A stretch of DNA of 64,000 bases from Sphingomonas sp. ATCC 31555 (GCF_000282895.1 NZ_ALBQ01000053.1:62001-126000), one strand, 5' to 3'; counted from the stretch's first letter, positions 47,040 through 55,879 are shown. The notes: generated by a model from the letters alone, not told the origin. Translations and numbers: made by a program.

Positions 47040-48100
47040 GCCCGCCCACGCTCCAGCCCGAGCAGCGTGCGGATCGCGTCCTTGTCGACGCCACTCGAGG
47101 CGAAATCGTCGAACGCACGGCCGGTGACGCGGATGATATGGTCGCGAATGAATGGCGCGCCTTCACGGGCGCCGTCCTCGCTGTTCTTTAGCGCGCATTC
47201 CCATTCGATCACCGCCCAGCCGCGATAGCCATATTGGGCGAGCTTGCTGAAGACGCCGACGAAATCGACCTGCCCGTCGCCGGTCGAGCGGAAGCGCCCG
47301 GCGCGGTCCGCCCAGCTCTCATAGCCGCCATAGACGCCGCTGCGCCCGGTGGGATTGAACTCGGCATCCTTGACGTGGAAGCACGAGATGCGATCGTGAT
47401 AGCGATCGATGAAGTCGAGATAGTCGAGCTGTTGCAGCACATAGTGCGACGGATCGAACAGGATACGCGCTCGAGGATGGTTGCCCACCGCCGCCAGGAA
47501 GCGCTCCCAGGTCGCGCCGTCGTGGATGTCCTCGCCCGGATGGATTTCGAACGCGCAATCGACGCCGGCATCTTCAAACACGTCGAGAATCGGCAGCCAG
47601 CGGCGGGCGAGTTCGGCGAATGCCTCTTCCACCAGCCCGGCCGGGCGCTGCGGCCACGGATAGACATAGGGCCAGGCGAGCGCGCCGGAGAAAGTGGCAT
47701 GCGCCTTCAACCCCAGCCGGGCGCTGGCGCGCGCGGCGAGCTTAACCTGCTCGACGGCCCAAGCCTGGCGCTCGGCCGGCTTGCCGTGGAGCTCGGCAGG
47801 CGCGAAACCGTCGAACAACGTGTCATAGGCCGGGTGCACCGCCACCAGCTGCCCCTGCAGGTGCGTCGACAGCTCGGTCGGCTGGATGCCGAACTTGTCG
47901 AGCCGGGCGCGGAGATCGTCGCAATAGGCTTGGCTTTCGGCCGCTTGCTTCACATCGATCAGGCGCGGATCGCACGGGATCTGCACCCCGACATAACCGA
48001 GCCCTGCGGCCCATTCGGCCAGATGATCGAGCGTGTCGAACGGCGCCTGGTCGCCGAGGAACTGGGCGAGGAAGATGGCCGGGCCCTGCATCGCGGTCAT
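47036..48100 (-). CDS. Cytoplasmic TIM-barrel sugar isomerase/epimerase
   Basis: The 354-residue xylose-isomerase-like barrel has FEIHPGEDIHDGATW, ILFDPSHYVLQQLDY and CFHVKDAEFNP as metal-site strands, and ends with WAVIEWECALKN. There is no export signal, unlike the two Tat-tagged relatives in this cluster. The probable role is isomerising the imported sugar before or after the Gfo/Idh reaction. The ATG at 48100 gives the four-base overlap with the transporter gene; a longer frame upstream lies in that gene. Confidence 0.87.
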   Translation of the reverse strand: MTAMQGPAIFLAQFLGDQAPFDTLDHLAEWAAGLGYVGVQIPCDPRLIDVKQAAESQAYCDDLRARLDKFGIQPTELSTHLQGQLVAVHPAYDTLFDGFAPAELHGKPAERQAWAVEQVKLAARASARLGLKAHATFSGALAWPYVYPWPQRPAGLVEEAFAELARRWLPILDVFEDAGVDCAFEIHPGEDIHDGATWERFLAAVGNHPRARILFDPSHYVLQQLDYLDFIDRYHDRISCFHVKDAEFNPTGRSGVYGGYESWADRAGRFRSTGDGQVDFVGVFSKLAQYGYRGWAVIEWECALKNSEDGAREGAPFIRDHIIRVTGRAFDDFASSGVDKDAIRTLLGLERGRA

Positions 48101-49344
48101 GCGCGCGCCTCCTTGGCGGGATTTTTGAAGGTGATCTGGAAGAGCAGCGCGATGACCGCTGCCGCGACCGCCGGGTACCACCAGAGCTGGTGCCAGTCGG
48201 CCGGCATCGCATTAGCCGGCAGCTGCGCATAGAGCAGTCCGCCGATCTGCGAGCCGAGCAGCATGCCCACGCCATAGGTGAACAGCGTCAGCATCCCCTG
48301 CGCCTGAGCATTGACACCCTTCGGCGTTGCGATGGTGCCGGTGTAGATTGCGCCGGCGACGAAAAAGAAATCGTAGCAAACACCGTGAAGCGCAACGCCA
48401 AGATAGATCGCCCAGATCCCGCCGGCGCCGTCGCCGATCGCGAACAGGGCATAGCGCAGCGCCCAGGCGATCATGCCGACGAGCAGCAGCGGCTTCACGC
48501 CGAAGCGGCGATACAGCCACGGCATCGAGAACATGAAGACCAGTTCGGACATCTGCCCGATCGCCAGCGTGCCGCCGACATTCTCGATCCCCGCCGCACC
48601 GATAAAGGGCGAAGCATAGGCATAATACATCGCCAGTGGGATCGAGATCAGCGTGGCGCAGAGCATGAAGACGAGGAAGGAACGGTTGCGCATCAGGCCG
48701 AAGGCTTCGGTGCAGAACACCTCGGCAACAAGGCTCTGGCCCTGCGGGGCATCGGGCTGAACGTTCGGCAGAGTGACGCTGTACAGGCCGAGCGCAAGCG
48801 ACACCACGCCGGCGACCTGGAAGATCTGCGGACTGGCAGAAAGCCCGGCCCAGCCGATGATCAGCCCCGCGACGATCCAGCCGAGCGTGCCGAAGGCGCG
48901 GACAAAGGGGAAGCGATCCACGCGTTCGCCGAAGCTCTTGAGCGCAATGGTGTTCGCCAAGCCCACGGTGGGCATGTAGAGGATCATATACCCAAGCAGC
49001 AGCCAGACGAAGCTGGCGCCATGTTCCGGCGTGAGCAGCGTCGGCAGCACGAACAGCAGAGCGCCCCCGACGAGGTGCAGCACCACCATCAGCATCTTGG
49101 GGCTGAGGAACCGTGCCGCCGCCATGCCGAGCAGGAAAGATCCGACGATCGAGGCAATCGGGCCGACGGAAAAGGCGTTGGCGATCAGGCTACCGACACC
49201 CATGGTCTGCATTACCAGGCCCAAGGTTACGTTCCACGCCCCCCAGACGAAGAATTGCATGAACATCAGCGCGCTGAGGCGCCCCGTTAGCAAACCCGAT
49301 GCCGGGCCTGCGGTGCCCGCACTTGCCCCTTCTGCAGCGACCAT
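48097..49344 (-). CDS. MFS transporter, nucleoside:H+ symporter (NupG-like) family
   Basis: The 415-residue protein has 12 predicted helices. It opens LSALMFMQFFVWGAWNVTLG and contains VRAFGTLGWIVAGLIIG, both typical of the NHS/NupG family, whose members take up nucleosides; relatives in sugar clusters probably carry sugars. It is the first gene of the nine-gene run and faces the LacI gene across a 126-base gap with a palindromic operator. It should import the keto-sugar product. Confidence 0.85.
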   Translation of the reverse strand: MVAAEGASAGTAGPASGLLTGRLSALMFMQFFVWGAWNVTLGLVMQTMGVGSLIANAFSVGPIASIVGSFLLGMAAARFLSPKMLMVVLHLVGGALLFVLPTLLTPEHGASFVWLLLGYMILYMPTVGLANTIALKSFGERVDRFPFVRAFGTLGWIVAGLIIGWAGLSASPQIFQVAGVVSLALGLYSVTLPNVQPDAPQGQSLVAEVFCTEAFGLMRNRSFLVFMLCATLISIPLAMYYAYASPFIGAAGIENVGGTLAIGQMSELVFMFSMPWLYRRFGVKPLLLVGMIAWALRYALFAIGDGAGGIWAIYLGVALHGVCYDFFFVAGAIYTGTIATPKGVNAQAQGMLTLFTYGVGMLLGSQIGGLLYAQLPANAMPADWHQLWWYPAVAAAVIALLFQITFKNPAKEARA

Positions 49345-49409
49345 GCGCTATCCTCTCCCCGAACGCGGCGTTCCCGCTGTCGAATCGCAGCCTAGGCACC
49401 ACCGCCGAT

Positions 49410-49427
49410 GATGTAAAGGATTACATC
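49410..49427. promoter_or_regulatory. LacI-family operator palindrome
   Basis: GATGTAAAGGATTACATC is a perfect 7-bp inverted repeat (GATGTAA/TTACATC) around AGGA. The inner TGTAA-N4-TTACA layout has the size and arms of common LacI/CytR-type operators, which more often have a CG centre. It lies in the divergent gap, 44 bases before the lacI-family ATG and 66 bases before the transporter ATG, well placed to control both. Confidence 0.65.
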
Positions 49428-49470
49428 GTTTCCTATCGACACGCTTGTCGCCAAGCGACATGACGAGCGG

Positions 49471-50472
49471 ATGACGACGATCATCGAAGTCGCGGCCGCC
49501 GCCGGCGTTTCGACGGCCACCGTGTCGCGCGTGCTCAGCCAGCCCGATCGGGTGGCAGCGGCAACGCGGGTGCGGGTGCTCGAAGTCGTTGATGCGCTTG
49601 GATATCGCCCCAATGTGGCGGCCCGTACGCTGCGCACGCTGCGCGCCGCGAAGATTCTGCTGACGGTGCCCGATATCTCCAACCCGTTCTTCGCCAGCGT
49701 GATTCGCGGCGCGGAGGAAGCGGCCCGCGACGCCGGCTATGCCATGGTGCTGGGCGATACGCGCCACGACGCGCAGGTCGAGGATCAATATGCCGAAATG
49801 CTGTCGCGCCGCGAAGTGGACGGGCTCGTCTTTCTCGGCCATCGCCTGCCGGCCAGCCTGGCGCCGCTGGTCGCCACCAGTGGCGGCATCGCGCCGATCG
49901 TCAATGGCTGCGAATATAGCCCCGATCTGGGCGTGCCCAGCGTGCATATCGACAATGCCGCCGCCAGCGCCGACGCAATCGAGCATCTCGTCGCGCTCGG
50001 CCACCATGCGATCGGCATCCTCACCGGCCCGCCGATCAGCCCGATCAGCCGCGATCGCCTGGCGGGCGCGATGCGCGCGGCCGAACGCCATGGGATTGCC
50101 GGGCAGATGCAGATCCGCGTCGGCGACTATTCGGCCGATTGCGCCTGCCGCGAGGCACGGTTCCTGCTCGCGGCTGGCGTGACGGCGATCTTCTGCTTCA
50201 ATGACGAAATGGCCGTCGGGGCGATCAGCGCCATCGACGAGGCGGGTCTGCGCTGCCCTGTCGACGTGTCCGTCATGGGTTTCGACGATCTGCCGCTGTC
50301 GCGCTTCTTCCATCCGCCGCTGACCACCATCGCCCAGCCCAAGGCGCTGATCGGCCGCCACGCCGTTGAACTGCTGGTCGATATCCTGCGTGGCGGCGTG
50401 CCGCGCGAGCGACAAGTGACGCTCAAGCACGAACTGATCGTACGGCGCAGCACCGCTGCGCCGCCGCGCTGA
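49471..50472 (+). CDS. LacI-family transcriptional regulator
   Basis: The 333-residue regulator has an N-terminal helix-turn-helix (IIEVAAAAGVSTATVSRVLS, about 4-23), hinge helix region PNVAARTLRT and a periplasmic-binding-protein-like effector domain (VPDISNPFFASVIRGAEEAA). It probably represses the divergent transporter operon and itself via the palindrome in the gap, relieved by a sugar. Its stop is one base from the convergent DUF1080 gene. Confidence 0.93.
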   Translation: MTTIIEVAAAAGVSTATVSRVLSQPDRVAAATRVRVLEVVDALGYRPNVAARTLRTLRAAKILLTVPDISNPFFASVIRGAEEAARDAGYAMVLGDTRHDAQVEDQYAEMLSRREVDGLVFLGHRLPASLAPLVATSGGIAPIVNGCEYSPDLGVPSVHIDNAAASADAIEHLVALGHHAIGILTGPPISPISRDRLAGAMRAAERHGIAGQMQIRVGDYSADCACREARFLLAAGVTAIFCFNDEMAVGAISAIDEAGLRCPVDVSVMGFDDLPLSRFFHPPLTTIAQPKALIGRHAVELLVDILRGGVPRERQVTLKHELIVRRSTAAPPR

Positions 50473-50473
50473 A

Positions 50474-51412
50474 TCAGTCACGCGCCGCCACGATCCGCGG
50501 CAGGCTGCGGATCGGTTCGATGGTGATGCGGCGGAACCAGGTTTCGGCGCCTTCCGACTGCAACTGAATCTGGCCATGGGTCAGCGGCGTGCGACTGCCG
50601 TCGGGCGCCACCACTACCAGATCGCGCACCTCGGCCACCGGCACGCCGTTCACCACATGCACCGCCCGGTTGCCGAGCACGTACAAGTCGAGCGTGTTCC
50701 ATTCGCCGACCGGCTTTTCCGCGTCGACAGCGGCCTCTACGTTCCAGGTGGGCGTGCCGTTGATCATCTCGACGGTGCGACCATCAAGGCGGAACCGCAG
50801 ATGCGGGGCAATCAGCGCTGGATCGACCACCGCATTCGTCTGCGCGCGTACCTGGCGGCCGACCATCACGATCATGCCCGTCGAGCCGCGCATGATCTCG
50901 AATTCGGCCGAGGGGCGCCAGGTGCCGAACACCTCTCCCGCCCGTCCATGCGTGTGATAGAGCAGGCCGTTATTCTGCGGCAGGCTTTTGCGCGGGGCGA
51001 AGGTATGCGTGCCCCATTTGAACTGCAGCCGCAGATGATAATCGCGCAGATCGCTACGGTGGACCAGGCTACCCCAGGTCTCGCCCTTGATCCAGATCGC
51101 CGGTTCGCCATCGACATTGCGTACGGCGAAATCGCCGCTGGTGTCGCGGCTGGTGCCGATCGGCGTGGCGCTGCTATCCGCGCGATAGGTGATCGCAGGA
51201 TCGGCATAGCCCAGCCAGGGCTGCCAATCGCCAAGCGTTCGCCCGTCGAACAGCGTTGTCGCCTTGCCAGCGGGCTTGGGGATGTCGGCAAGCACCAGGC
51301 GCTGCGGCTTGCCCGCCGGAGCCCCCGCCACGGCGCGGGCCTGATCCAGCGATTCCTGGCCCGCCGCCGATCCGGCCGGCAGCACCAGCAGCAACGCCAA
51401 GCTTCGTATCAT
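50474..51412 (-). CDS. Secreted DUF1080 (3-keto-disaccharide hydrolase) protein, copy 2
   Basis: The 312-residue protein has a Sec signal (cleavage near SAAGQE). Domain residues include TLFDGRTLGDWQPWLG, LRLQFKWGTHTFAPRK, EFEIMRGSTGMIVMVGRQ and GQIQLQSEGAETWFRRI, placing it in PF06439 but clearly diverged from copy 1. It lies outside the nine-gene run, convergent with the regulator and with its own upstream region. Two hydrolases suggest either two substrates or a split of binding and catalysis. Confidence 0.82.
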   Translation of the reverse strand: MIRSLALLLVLPAGSAAGQESLDQARAVAGAPAGKPQRLVLADIPKPAGKATTLFDGRTLGDWQPWLGYADPAITYRADSSATPIGTSRDTSGDFAVRNVDGEPAIWIKGETWGSLVHRSDLRDYHLRLQFKWGTHTFAPRKSLPQNNGLLYHTHGRAGEVFGTWRPSAEFEIMRGSTGMIVMVGRQVRAQTNAVVDPALIAPHLRFRLDGRTVEMINGTPTWNVEAAVDAEKPVGEWNTLDLYVLGNRAVHVVNGVPVAEVRDLVVVAPDGSRTPLTHGQIQLQSEGAETWFRRITIEPIRSLPRIVAARD

Positions 51413-51558
51413 GTGCCTGCATCCCCCTTCGCGCGCGCCAGCGTAACGCGCTGACGGGCTTATGCAATTTTCGCCGCAATCGGTCGCGCGGGGGATGGTA
51501 GCGCTATCCGTTGGCCGTGCAACCCACCAAAGGTGGTAGATCGAGCCGTTGCGGCCCA

Positions 51559-51584
51559 GCGCCGGACCTGGTCCGGTCCGGCGC
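51559..51584. terminator. 10-bp GC hairpin downstream of ssb
   Basis: GCGCCGGACC (51559-51568), loop TGGTCC, GGTCCGGCGC (51575-51584) is a perfect stem 12 bases after the ssb stop (reading the minus strand). No T-run follows, so termination may be weak or factor-assisted. Confidence 0.5.
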
Positions 51585-51595
51585 GGACCGACGCA

Positions 51596-52153
51596 TCAGA
51601 ACGGTACGTCGTCGTCCAGATCGTCCGGGAAGCCGCCGCCAAAGCCGCCGCCGCTCGTCGCACCGCCGCTGCGCTGGCCGCCCCCGTTGAAGGTACCGCC
51701 GCGGCCGCCCGACGCACCGCCCCCGCCAAACGACTCGTCCGCGCCCCAATCGTCGCCGCCGCTGCTACGGCCGCCACCCATGCCCGCACCCTGGCCGCCG
51801 CCGGGTCCGTCGAGCAGCACCATCTGCGCGTTGAAGCCCTGCAGCACGATTTCGGTCGAATAGCGATCGGCGCCGCTCTGGTCCTGCCACTTGCGGGTCT
51901 GCAGCTGACCTTCGAGATAGACCTTGCTGCCCTTGCGCAGATAGCGCTCCGCAACGTTGGCGAGACCTTCGGAGAAGATCTTCACCGTGTGCCATTCGGT
52001 CTTCTCGCGCTTCTCGCCGCTGCTGCGATCCTTCCAGCTTTCCGACGTGGCGATGCGCAGTTCCACCACCTTGCCGCCATTCTGGAACGACCGCGATTCG
52101 GGGTCGCGCCCCAAATTGCCGACCAGGATCACTTTGTTGACGCTGCCCGCCAT
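51596..52153 (-). CDS. ssb: Single-stranded DNA-binding protein SSB
   Basis: The 185-residue protein has an OB fold in the first 115 residues ([39 protein letters not shown]), a Gly-rich flexible linker (about 122-175) and the acidic tip DDLDDDVPF that docks partner proteins. It is essential for replication and repair. Confidence 0.96.
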   Translation of the reverse strand: MAGSVNKVILVGNLGRDPESRSFQNGGKVVELRIATSESWKDRSSGEKREKTEWHTVKIFSEGLANVAERYLRKGSKVYLEGQLQTRKWQDQSGADRYSTEIVLQGFNAQMVLLDGPGGGQGAGMGGGRSSGGDDWGADESFGGGGASGGRGGTFNGGGQRSGGATSGGGFGGGFPDDLDDDVPF

Positions 52154-52216
52154 GCTTCAAAAACTCCGATGATTGGGTGGTGCGCCCACGCGGCGGGGCG
52201 CTAAAAAGACTCTGAT

Positions 52217-52402
52217 ATGGCCGAGATCATTAACCTGAACAAAGCGCGAAAAGCGAGAGCGAAAGCGACGGCCGAGGCACAGGCCGTGGCCAACCGCGCC
52301 CGCTTCGGCCGCACCAAGGCCGAAAAGGCGCGGGACGCGGCGGAGGCCGAACGCAAGCTGCGCACGCTCGACCAGGCCAAGCGCGAGACGCCGGAGGACT
52401 GA
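52217..52402 (+). CDS. DUF4169 family small protein
   Basis: The 61-residue Lys/Arg/Ala-rich protein begins MAEIINLNKARKARAKA, the DUF4169 signature found across alphaproteobacteria. It is predicted wholly helical and basic. Function is unknown. It is divergent from ssb. No ribbon-helix-helix companion gene was seen after it; the following 193 bases contain only a rod-like inverted repeat. Confidence 0.8.
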   Translation: MAEIINLNKARKARAKATAEAQAVANRARFGRTKAEKARDAAEAERKLRTLDQAKRETPED

Positions 52403-52417
52403 CGCCAGCTCTGCTGT

Positions 52418-52491
52418 CCGGGGCAAGAGGGATCGGGCGAGACTGGGCGCCCTCACCGTTCCCCCGGGTCGCGGCTCCCGCTCTTTGCCGG
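52418..52491. other. Rod-like imperfect inverted repeat, possible structured RNA or terminator
   Basis: GGCAAGAG (52422-52429) pairs with CTCTTTGCC (52481-52489) with one bulged base. Inside it GGGA/TCCC and GCGA/TCGC pairs continue the rod, and GGGCGCCC lies near the tip. The 193-base gap between the DUF4169 gene and the helicase gene has no supported ORF. The structure could be a terminator or a small RNA; no known RNA family was recognised. Confidence 0.3.
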
Positions 52492-52595
52492 GGGGCATTC
52501 ACACCCTTTCGAATGGAGGTTGAGAGCGACCGGCGCATGCCGCGCGCTTTCGAAGCTCACCCCACCGCTTTGCCGCTGTCAAAGCGGAACGCATC

Positions 52596-55343
52596 ATGTA
52601 CAACGGCCACAGACCGATGCAGCCGCCGCTCCCCTATCCCGCCCTGCATGCCAGCCATTCCGGCGTGTGGATCGCCACGGCCGAAGGAACGCGCGGGCTG
52701 AGCCGGGGCGAGGCCATCCGGATCGCGGCGGACACGCCGGTACTGCTGCTCAACGCGCCGCTGGTCGGCCAGCGGCTCGGCCATCCCGAGCTAAGCGGGC
52801 TGGATCTGCTCGAGCTGTTCGCCTTTCTACGCCCTGCCCGCTTCATGGTCCCGACACCCAAGGGCCTTGCCCGTGCCTGTGGCCTGGAGCCGCCGAAGGA
52901 CGATGCGGAGGTCGCCGCCTTTCTCCGCGAGGCGGCCGCTGCGCTGCTGGCGCTGCCCGAGGGCAACTGGCCCGAGCGCGAAGGCGCATGGCACGGGCTG
53001 CAATCGCTCGCCCGGCTCCGCTGGCCCTGGGCCGCCCCACTTGGCCAGCGCGTCGCCAAGCCGGAACGGGCCGAACGCTGGCTGTTCTCCAAGCTTCCCG
53101 AATGGGAGGAAAGCGCGCCGCGACCGGCGCCGCGCACCATCACCCTCGACCCCGTTGACGTCGCCGAGCGCCTGGCCCGCTTGACCGGCAATGGCGCCGA
53201 ACGCCGGCAGGGCCAGCGCGACTATGCCGAAGCGGCGGCGCAGGCCTTCGCGCCGCGGAGCGTGCCGGATACGCCCAATCTGGTGCTGGCCGAAGCCGGC
53301 ACCGGCATCGGCAAGACGCTCGGCTACCTTGCCCCCGCCTCGGTCTGGGCAGAGCGCTCGGGCGGGCCGGTATGGGTCTCCACCTTCACCAAGGCGCTGC
53401 AACGCCAGCTCGGCAAGGAAGGCGAGCGGCTGTTTCCCGATGCCGAGCAGCGCCGCGCGCGCATCGTGACGCGCAAGGGCCGCGAGAATTATGTCTGCCT
53501 GCTCAACCTGGAGGATGCGCTGCAGGGCGGCTTTGCCGGGCGCGCAGCGATCCTCGCGCAGCTGGTGGCGCGCTGGGCCGCCTATACCGCCGATGGCGAC
53601 ATGGTCGGCGGCGACCTGCCCGGCTGGCTCCCCACCCTCTTCCGCCGCAACGGATCGACCGCGCTGACCGATCGGCGCGGCGAGTGCATCTATGCCGGCT
53701 GCCCGCATTATCGGAAATGCTTCATCGAGCGCGCCGCCCGCGCCAGCGCCGATGCCGATATCGTTATCGCCAACCATGCGCTGGTGATGGTCAACGCCGC
53801 GCGCGGCCGCGAGAACCAGACGCGCCCCACCCGCTATGTGTTCGACGAAGGCCATCACCTGTTCGACGCCGCCGACGCGATGTTCTCGGTCGCGCTCACC
53901 GGGCAGGAATCGATCGAGCTCCGCCGCTGGCTGACCGGCCCCGAGTCCGGCTCGCGGGGACGCCGGCGGGGCCTCGCCGCGCGCCTCTCCGACGTCGCCA
54001 GCTATGACGATGCCGGCGGCCGCGCCATTTCCGAAGCCGTGGACGCTGCCCGCGCGCTGCCAAGCGACGGCTGGCTGCAGCGGCTGAACGAAGGCGAACC
54101 GTTCGGACCCGTGGAAGCGCTGCTCGCAGCCGTGCGCGGCCTGGTCTATGCCCGCGACGCCAACGGCTCGGCGGACGCCGGCTATGGGCTCGAAACCGAA
54201 CTCACCGAACCCGATGCGGCGCTGGTCGAGGCCGCGGGCATTGCCACGGCGGCGCTCGATGCGCTGCTCCGCCCGATGGTGGTGCTCGGCCGCCGGCTGG
54301 AAGCGGTGCTGGCCGAGGCACCCGACTGGATGGACGGCCCGGCGCGGGCGCGGATCGAAGGGGCAGTGGCCTCGCTCGGCTGGCGGGTCGATACGGTTGG
54401 CGCCTGGCTGGCCCTGATCGCGCGGATCGGCGGGCCGGCCGATCCCGAATTCGTCGACTGGCTTGCCGTCGATCGCGTCGATGGCCGCGAATATGACGTC
54501 GGCCTGCATCGGCACTGGCTCGATCCCGCCCGGCCGCTGGCGAAGACCGTGCTGGAGCCCGCGCACGGCGTGCTCGTCACTTCCGCCACTCTGCGCGCCG
54601 GCGGCGACTGGGATGTGGCGGAGGCGCGCTCCGGCGCCACCCACTTGCTGCGCCCCGCGCAACGCTTCGAAGCGAAGAGCCCGTTCGACTATCCCAACCA
54701 GGCCGAGGTGCTGATCGTCACCGACGTGAAGCGTGGCGACCTGCCCGCGCTCGCCAATGCCTATGCCCGGCTGATCGCCGCGGCGGGCGGCGGCACGCTC
54801 GGGCTGTTCACCGCGATCCGGCGACTGCGCGCGGTGCATGCCCGCATCGCCGACCGGCTGGCGCGCGACGGGCTGCCGCTGCTCGCCCAGCATGTCGATC
54901 CGATCGACACTGGCACGCTGGTCGATATCTTCCGCGACGATCCGCGCGCCTCGCTGATCGGCACCGATGCGCTGCGCGACGGCGTGGACGTGCCGGGCGA
55001 TTCGCTGCGGCTGGTGGTGATGGAAGGCGTGCCCTGGCCCAAGCCGAGCGTGCTCCACGCAGCCCGACGGCTGGCTGGCGGCGGCTCGGCCTATGACGAC
55101 CGCATCGTTCGCGCGCGGCTCGCCCAGGCGTTCGGCCGTCTGATCCGGCGGGCGGACGATCGCGGCGCCTTCGTGCTGCTCTCCGCCGCCACGCCGTCGC
55201 GGCTGCTCGACGCCTTTCCGCCGGGCACGCGCATCACCCGCTGCGCGCTCGACCAGGCGGTGGAGCGGGTTCGGCTTTCCTTGGGCTCCGGCTTGCGGCA
55301 TGACGCGCCGGCAACCGCCAGCACCAATATCGGGGAAGCATGA
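52596..55343 (+). CDS. DinG/YoaA-type XPD-like DNA helicase
   Basis: The 915-residue superfamily 2 helicase has Walker A AEAGTGIGKT at 232-241 and a DEGHH box at 417-421 (the family form of DEAH). Four cysteines (301, 364, 369, 375) are spaced as in the Fe-S domain of XPD/DinG enzymes. The conserved GTDALRDGVDVPGD and late Arg-finger region QAFGRLIRRADDRG are present. The first 200 residues are an alphaproteobacterial extension of unknown role. It probably unwinds forked or RNA-containing DNA in repair. The start may also be Met8. It overlaps sixA by four bases. Confidence 0.88.
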   Translation: MYNGHRPMQPPLPYPALHASHSGVWIATAEGTRGLSRGEAIRIAADTPVLLLNAPLVGQRLGHPELSGLDLLELFAFLRPARFMVPTPKGLARACGLEPPKDDAEVAAFLREAAAALLALPEGNWPEREGAWHGLQSLARLRWPWAAPLGQRVAKPERAERWLFSKLPEWEESAPRPAPRTITLDPVDVAERLARLTGNGAERRQGQRDYAEAAAQAFAPRSVPDTPNLVLAEAGTGIGKTLGYLAPASVWAERSGGPVWVSTFTKALQRQLGKEGERLFPDAEQRRARIVTRKGRENYVCLLNLEDALQGGFAGRAAILAQLVARWAAYTADGDMVGGDLPGWLPTLFRRNGSTALTDRRGECIYAGCPHYRKCFIERAARASADADIVIANHALVMVNAARGRENQTRPTRYVFDEGHHLFDAADAMFSVALTGQESIELRRWLTGPESGSRGRRRGLAARLSDVASYDDAGGRAISEAVDAARALPSDGWLQRLNEGEPFGPVEALLAAVRGLVYARDANGSADAGYGLETELTEPDAALVEAAGIATAALDALLRPMVVLGRRLEAVLAEAPDWMDGPARARIEGAVASLGWRVDTVGAWLALIARIGGPADPEFVDWLAVDRVDGREYDVGLHRHWLDPARPLAKTVLEPAHGVLVTSATLRAGGDWDVAEARSGATHLLRPAQRFEAKSPFDYPNQAEVLIVTDVKRGDLPALANAYARLIAAAGGGTLGLFTAIRRLRAVHARIADRLARDGLPLLAQHVDPIDTGTLVDIFRDDPRASLIGTDALRDGVDVPGDSLRLVVMEGVPWPKPSVLHAARRLAGGGSAYDDRIVRARLAQAFGRLIRRADDRGAFVLLSAATPSRLLDAFPPGTRITRCALDQAVERVRLSLGSGLRHDAPATASTNIGEA

Positions 55344-55873
55344 AAACACTCCTGGTCCTGCGCCATGCGAAATCGGGGTGGGACGATCCCGTTGCCCGCG
55401 ATTTCGATCGGCCGCTGAATCCCAAGGGCCAGCGCGCCGCCGTGACGATGGGGCGGTATTTGCGCGAGCAGGGGCTGCGGTTCGATCATGTCGCCGCATC
55501 TCCTGCGGTGCGCGTGCAGGAGACGCTAGCGCAGGTGGCGACCGGCTATGGTGCGGCGATCGCGCCGGCCTGGGACCAGAAGCTCTACCTCGCCTCGGTC
55601 GGCACGCTGCTCGACGCGATCGAGGCGTTCCCCGATTCGGCAGAAACGGTGCTGCTGTCCGGCCATAATCCGGGGCTGGAGGAACTGGTGCTCGATCTGA
55701 CCGCCGACAGCGGCGAGTTGCGCGGCGAAGTGGCGCGCAAATTCCCAACCGCCGCTCTGGCCGAACTGCGTTTCACGGTCGATCGCTGGGCCGATGCGCC
55801 GAGTGCGGGCGCCGAGCTGCGGCGCTTCGTGCGTCCGCGCGACCTGGATCCGAGCCTGGGGCCGGACGGCTGA
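55340..55873 (+). CDS. SixA-like phosphohistidine phosphatase
   Basis: The 177-residue histidine-phosphatase-fold protein has the phosphate-binding RHAKSGWDD (Arg8, His9) and a second His in LLSGHNPGLEEL. SixA enzymes remove phosphate from phosphohistidine in phosphotransfer proteins. It starts within the helicase stop and converges on the merR-like gene with a 6-base gap. Confidence 0.85.
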   Translation: MKTLLVLRHAKSGWDDPVARDFDRPLNPKGQRAAVTMGRYLREQGLRFDHVAASPAVRVQETLAQVATGYGAAIAPAWDQKLYLASVGTLLDAIEAFPDSAETVLLSGHNPGLEELVLDLTADSGELRGEVARKFPTAALAELRFTVDRWADAPSAGAELRRFVRPRDLDPSLGPDG

Positions 55874-55879
55874 CAGGCG

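Noticed and set aside
52418-52491. The rod-like repeat as 6S RNA or SRP RNA
   Set aside because: The SRP GGAAGNA-type tetraloop region and 6S layout were not found, and the usual neighbouring genes are absent.
52827-55748. A 973-codon open frame antisense to the DinG-like helicase
   Set aside because: The plus strand carries clear helicase motifs and Fe-S cysteines; the antisense product is a low-complexity Arg/Gly/Ala shadow.
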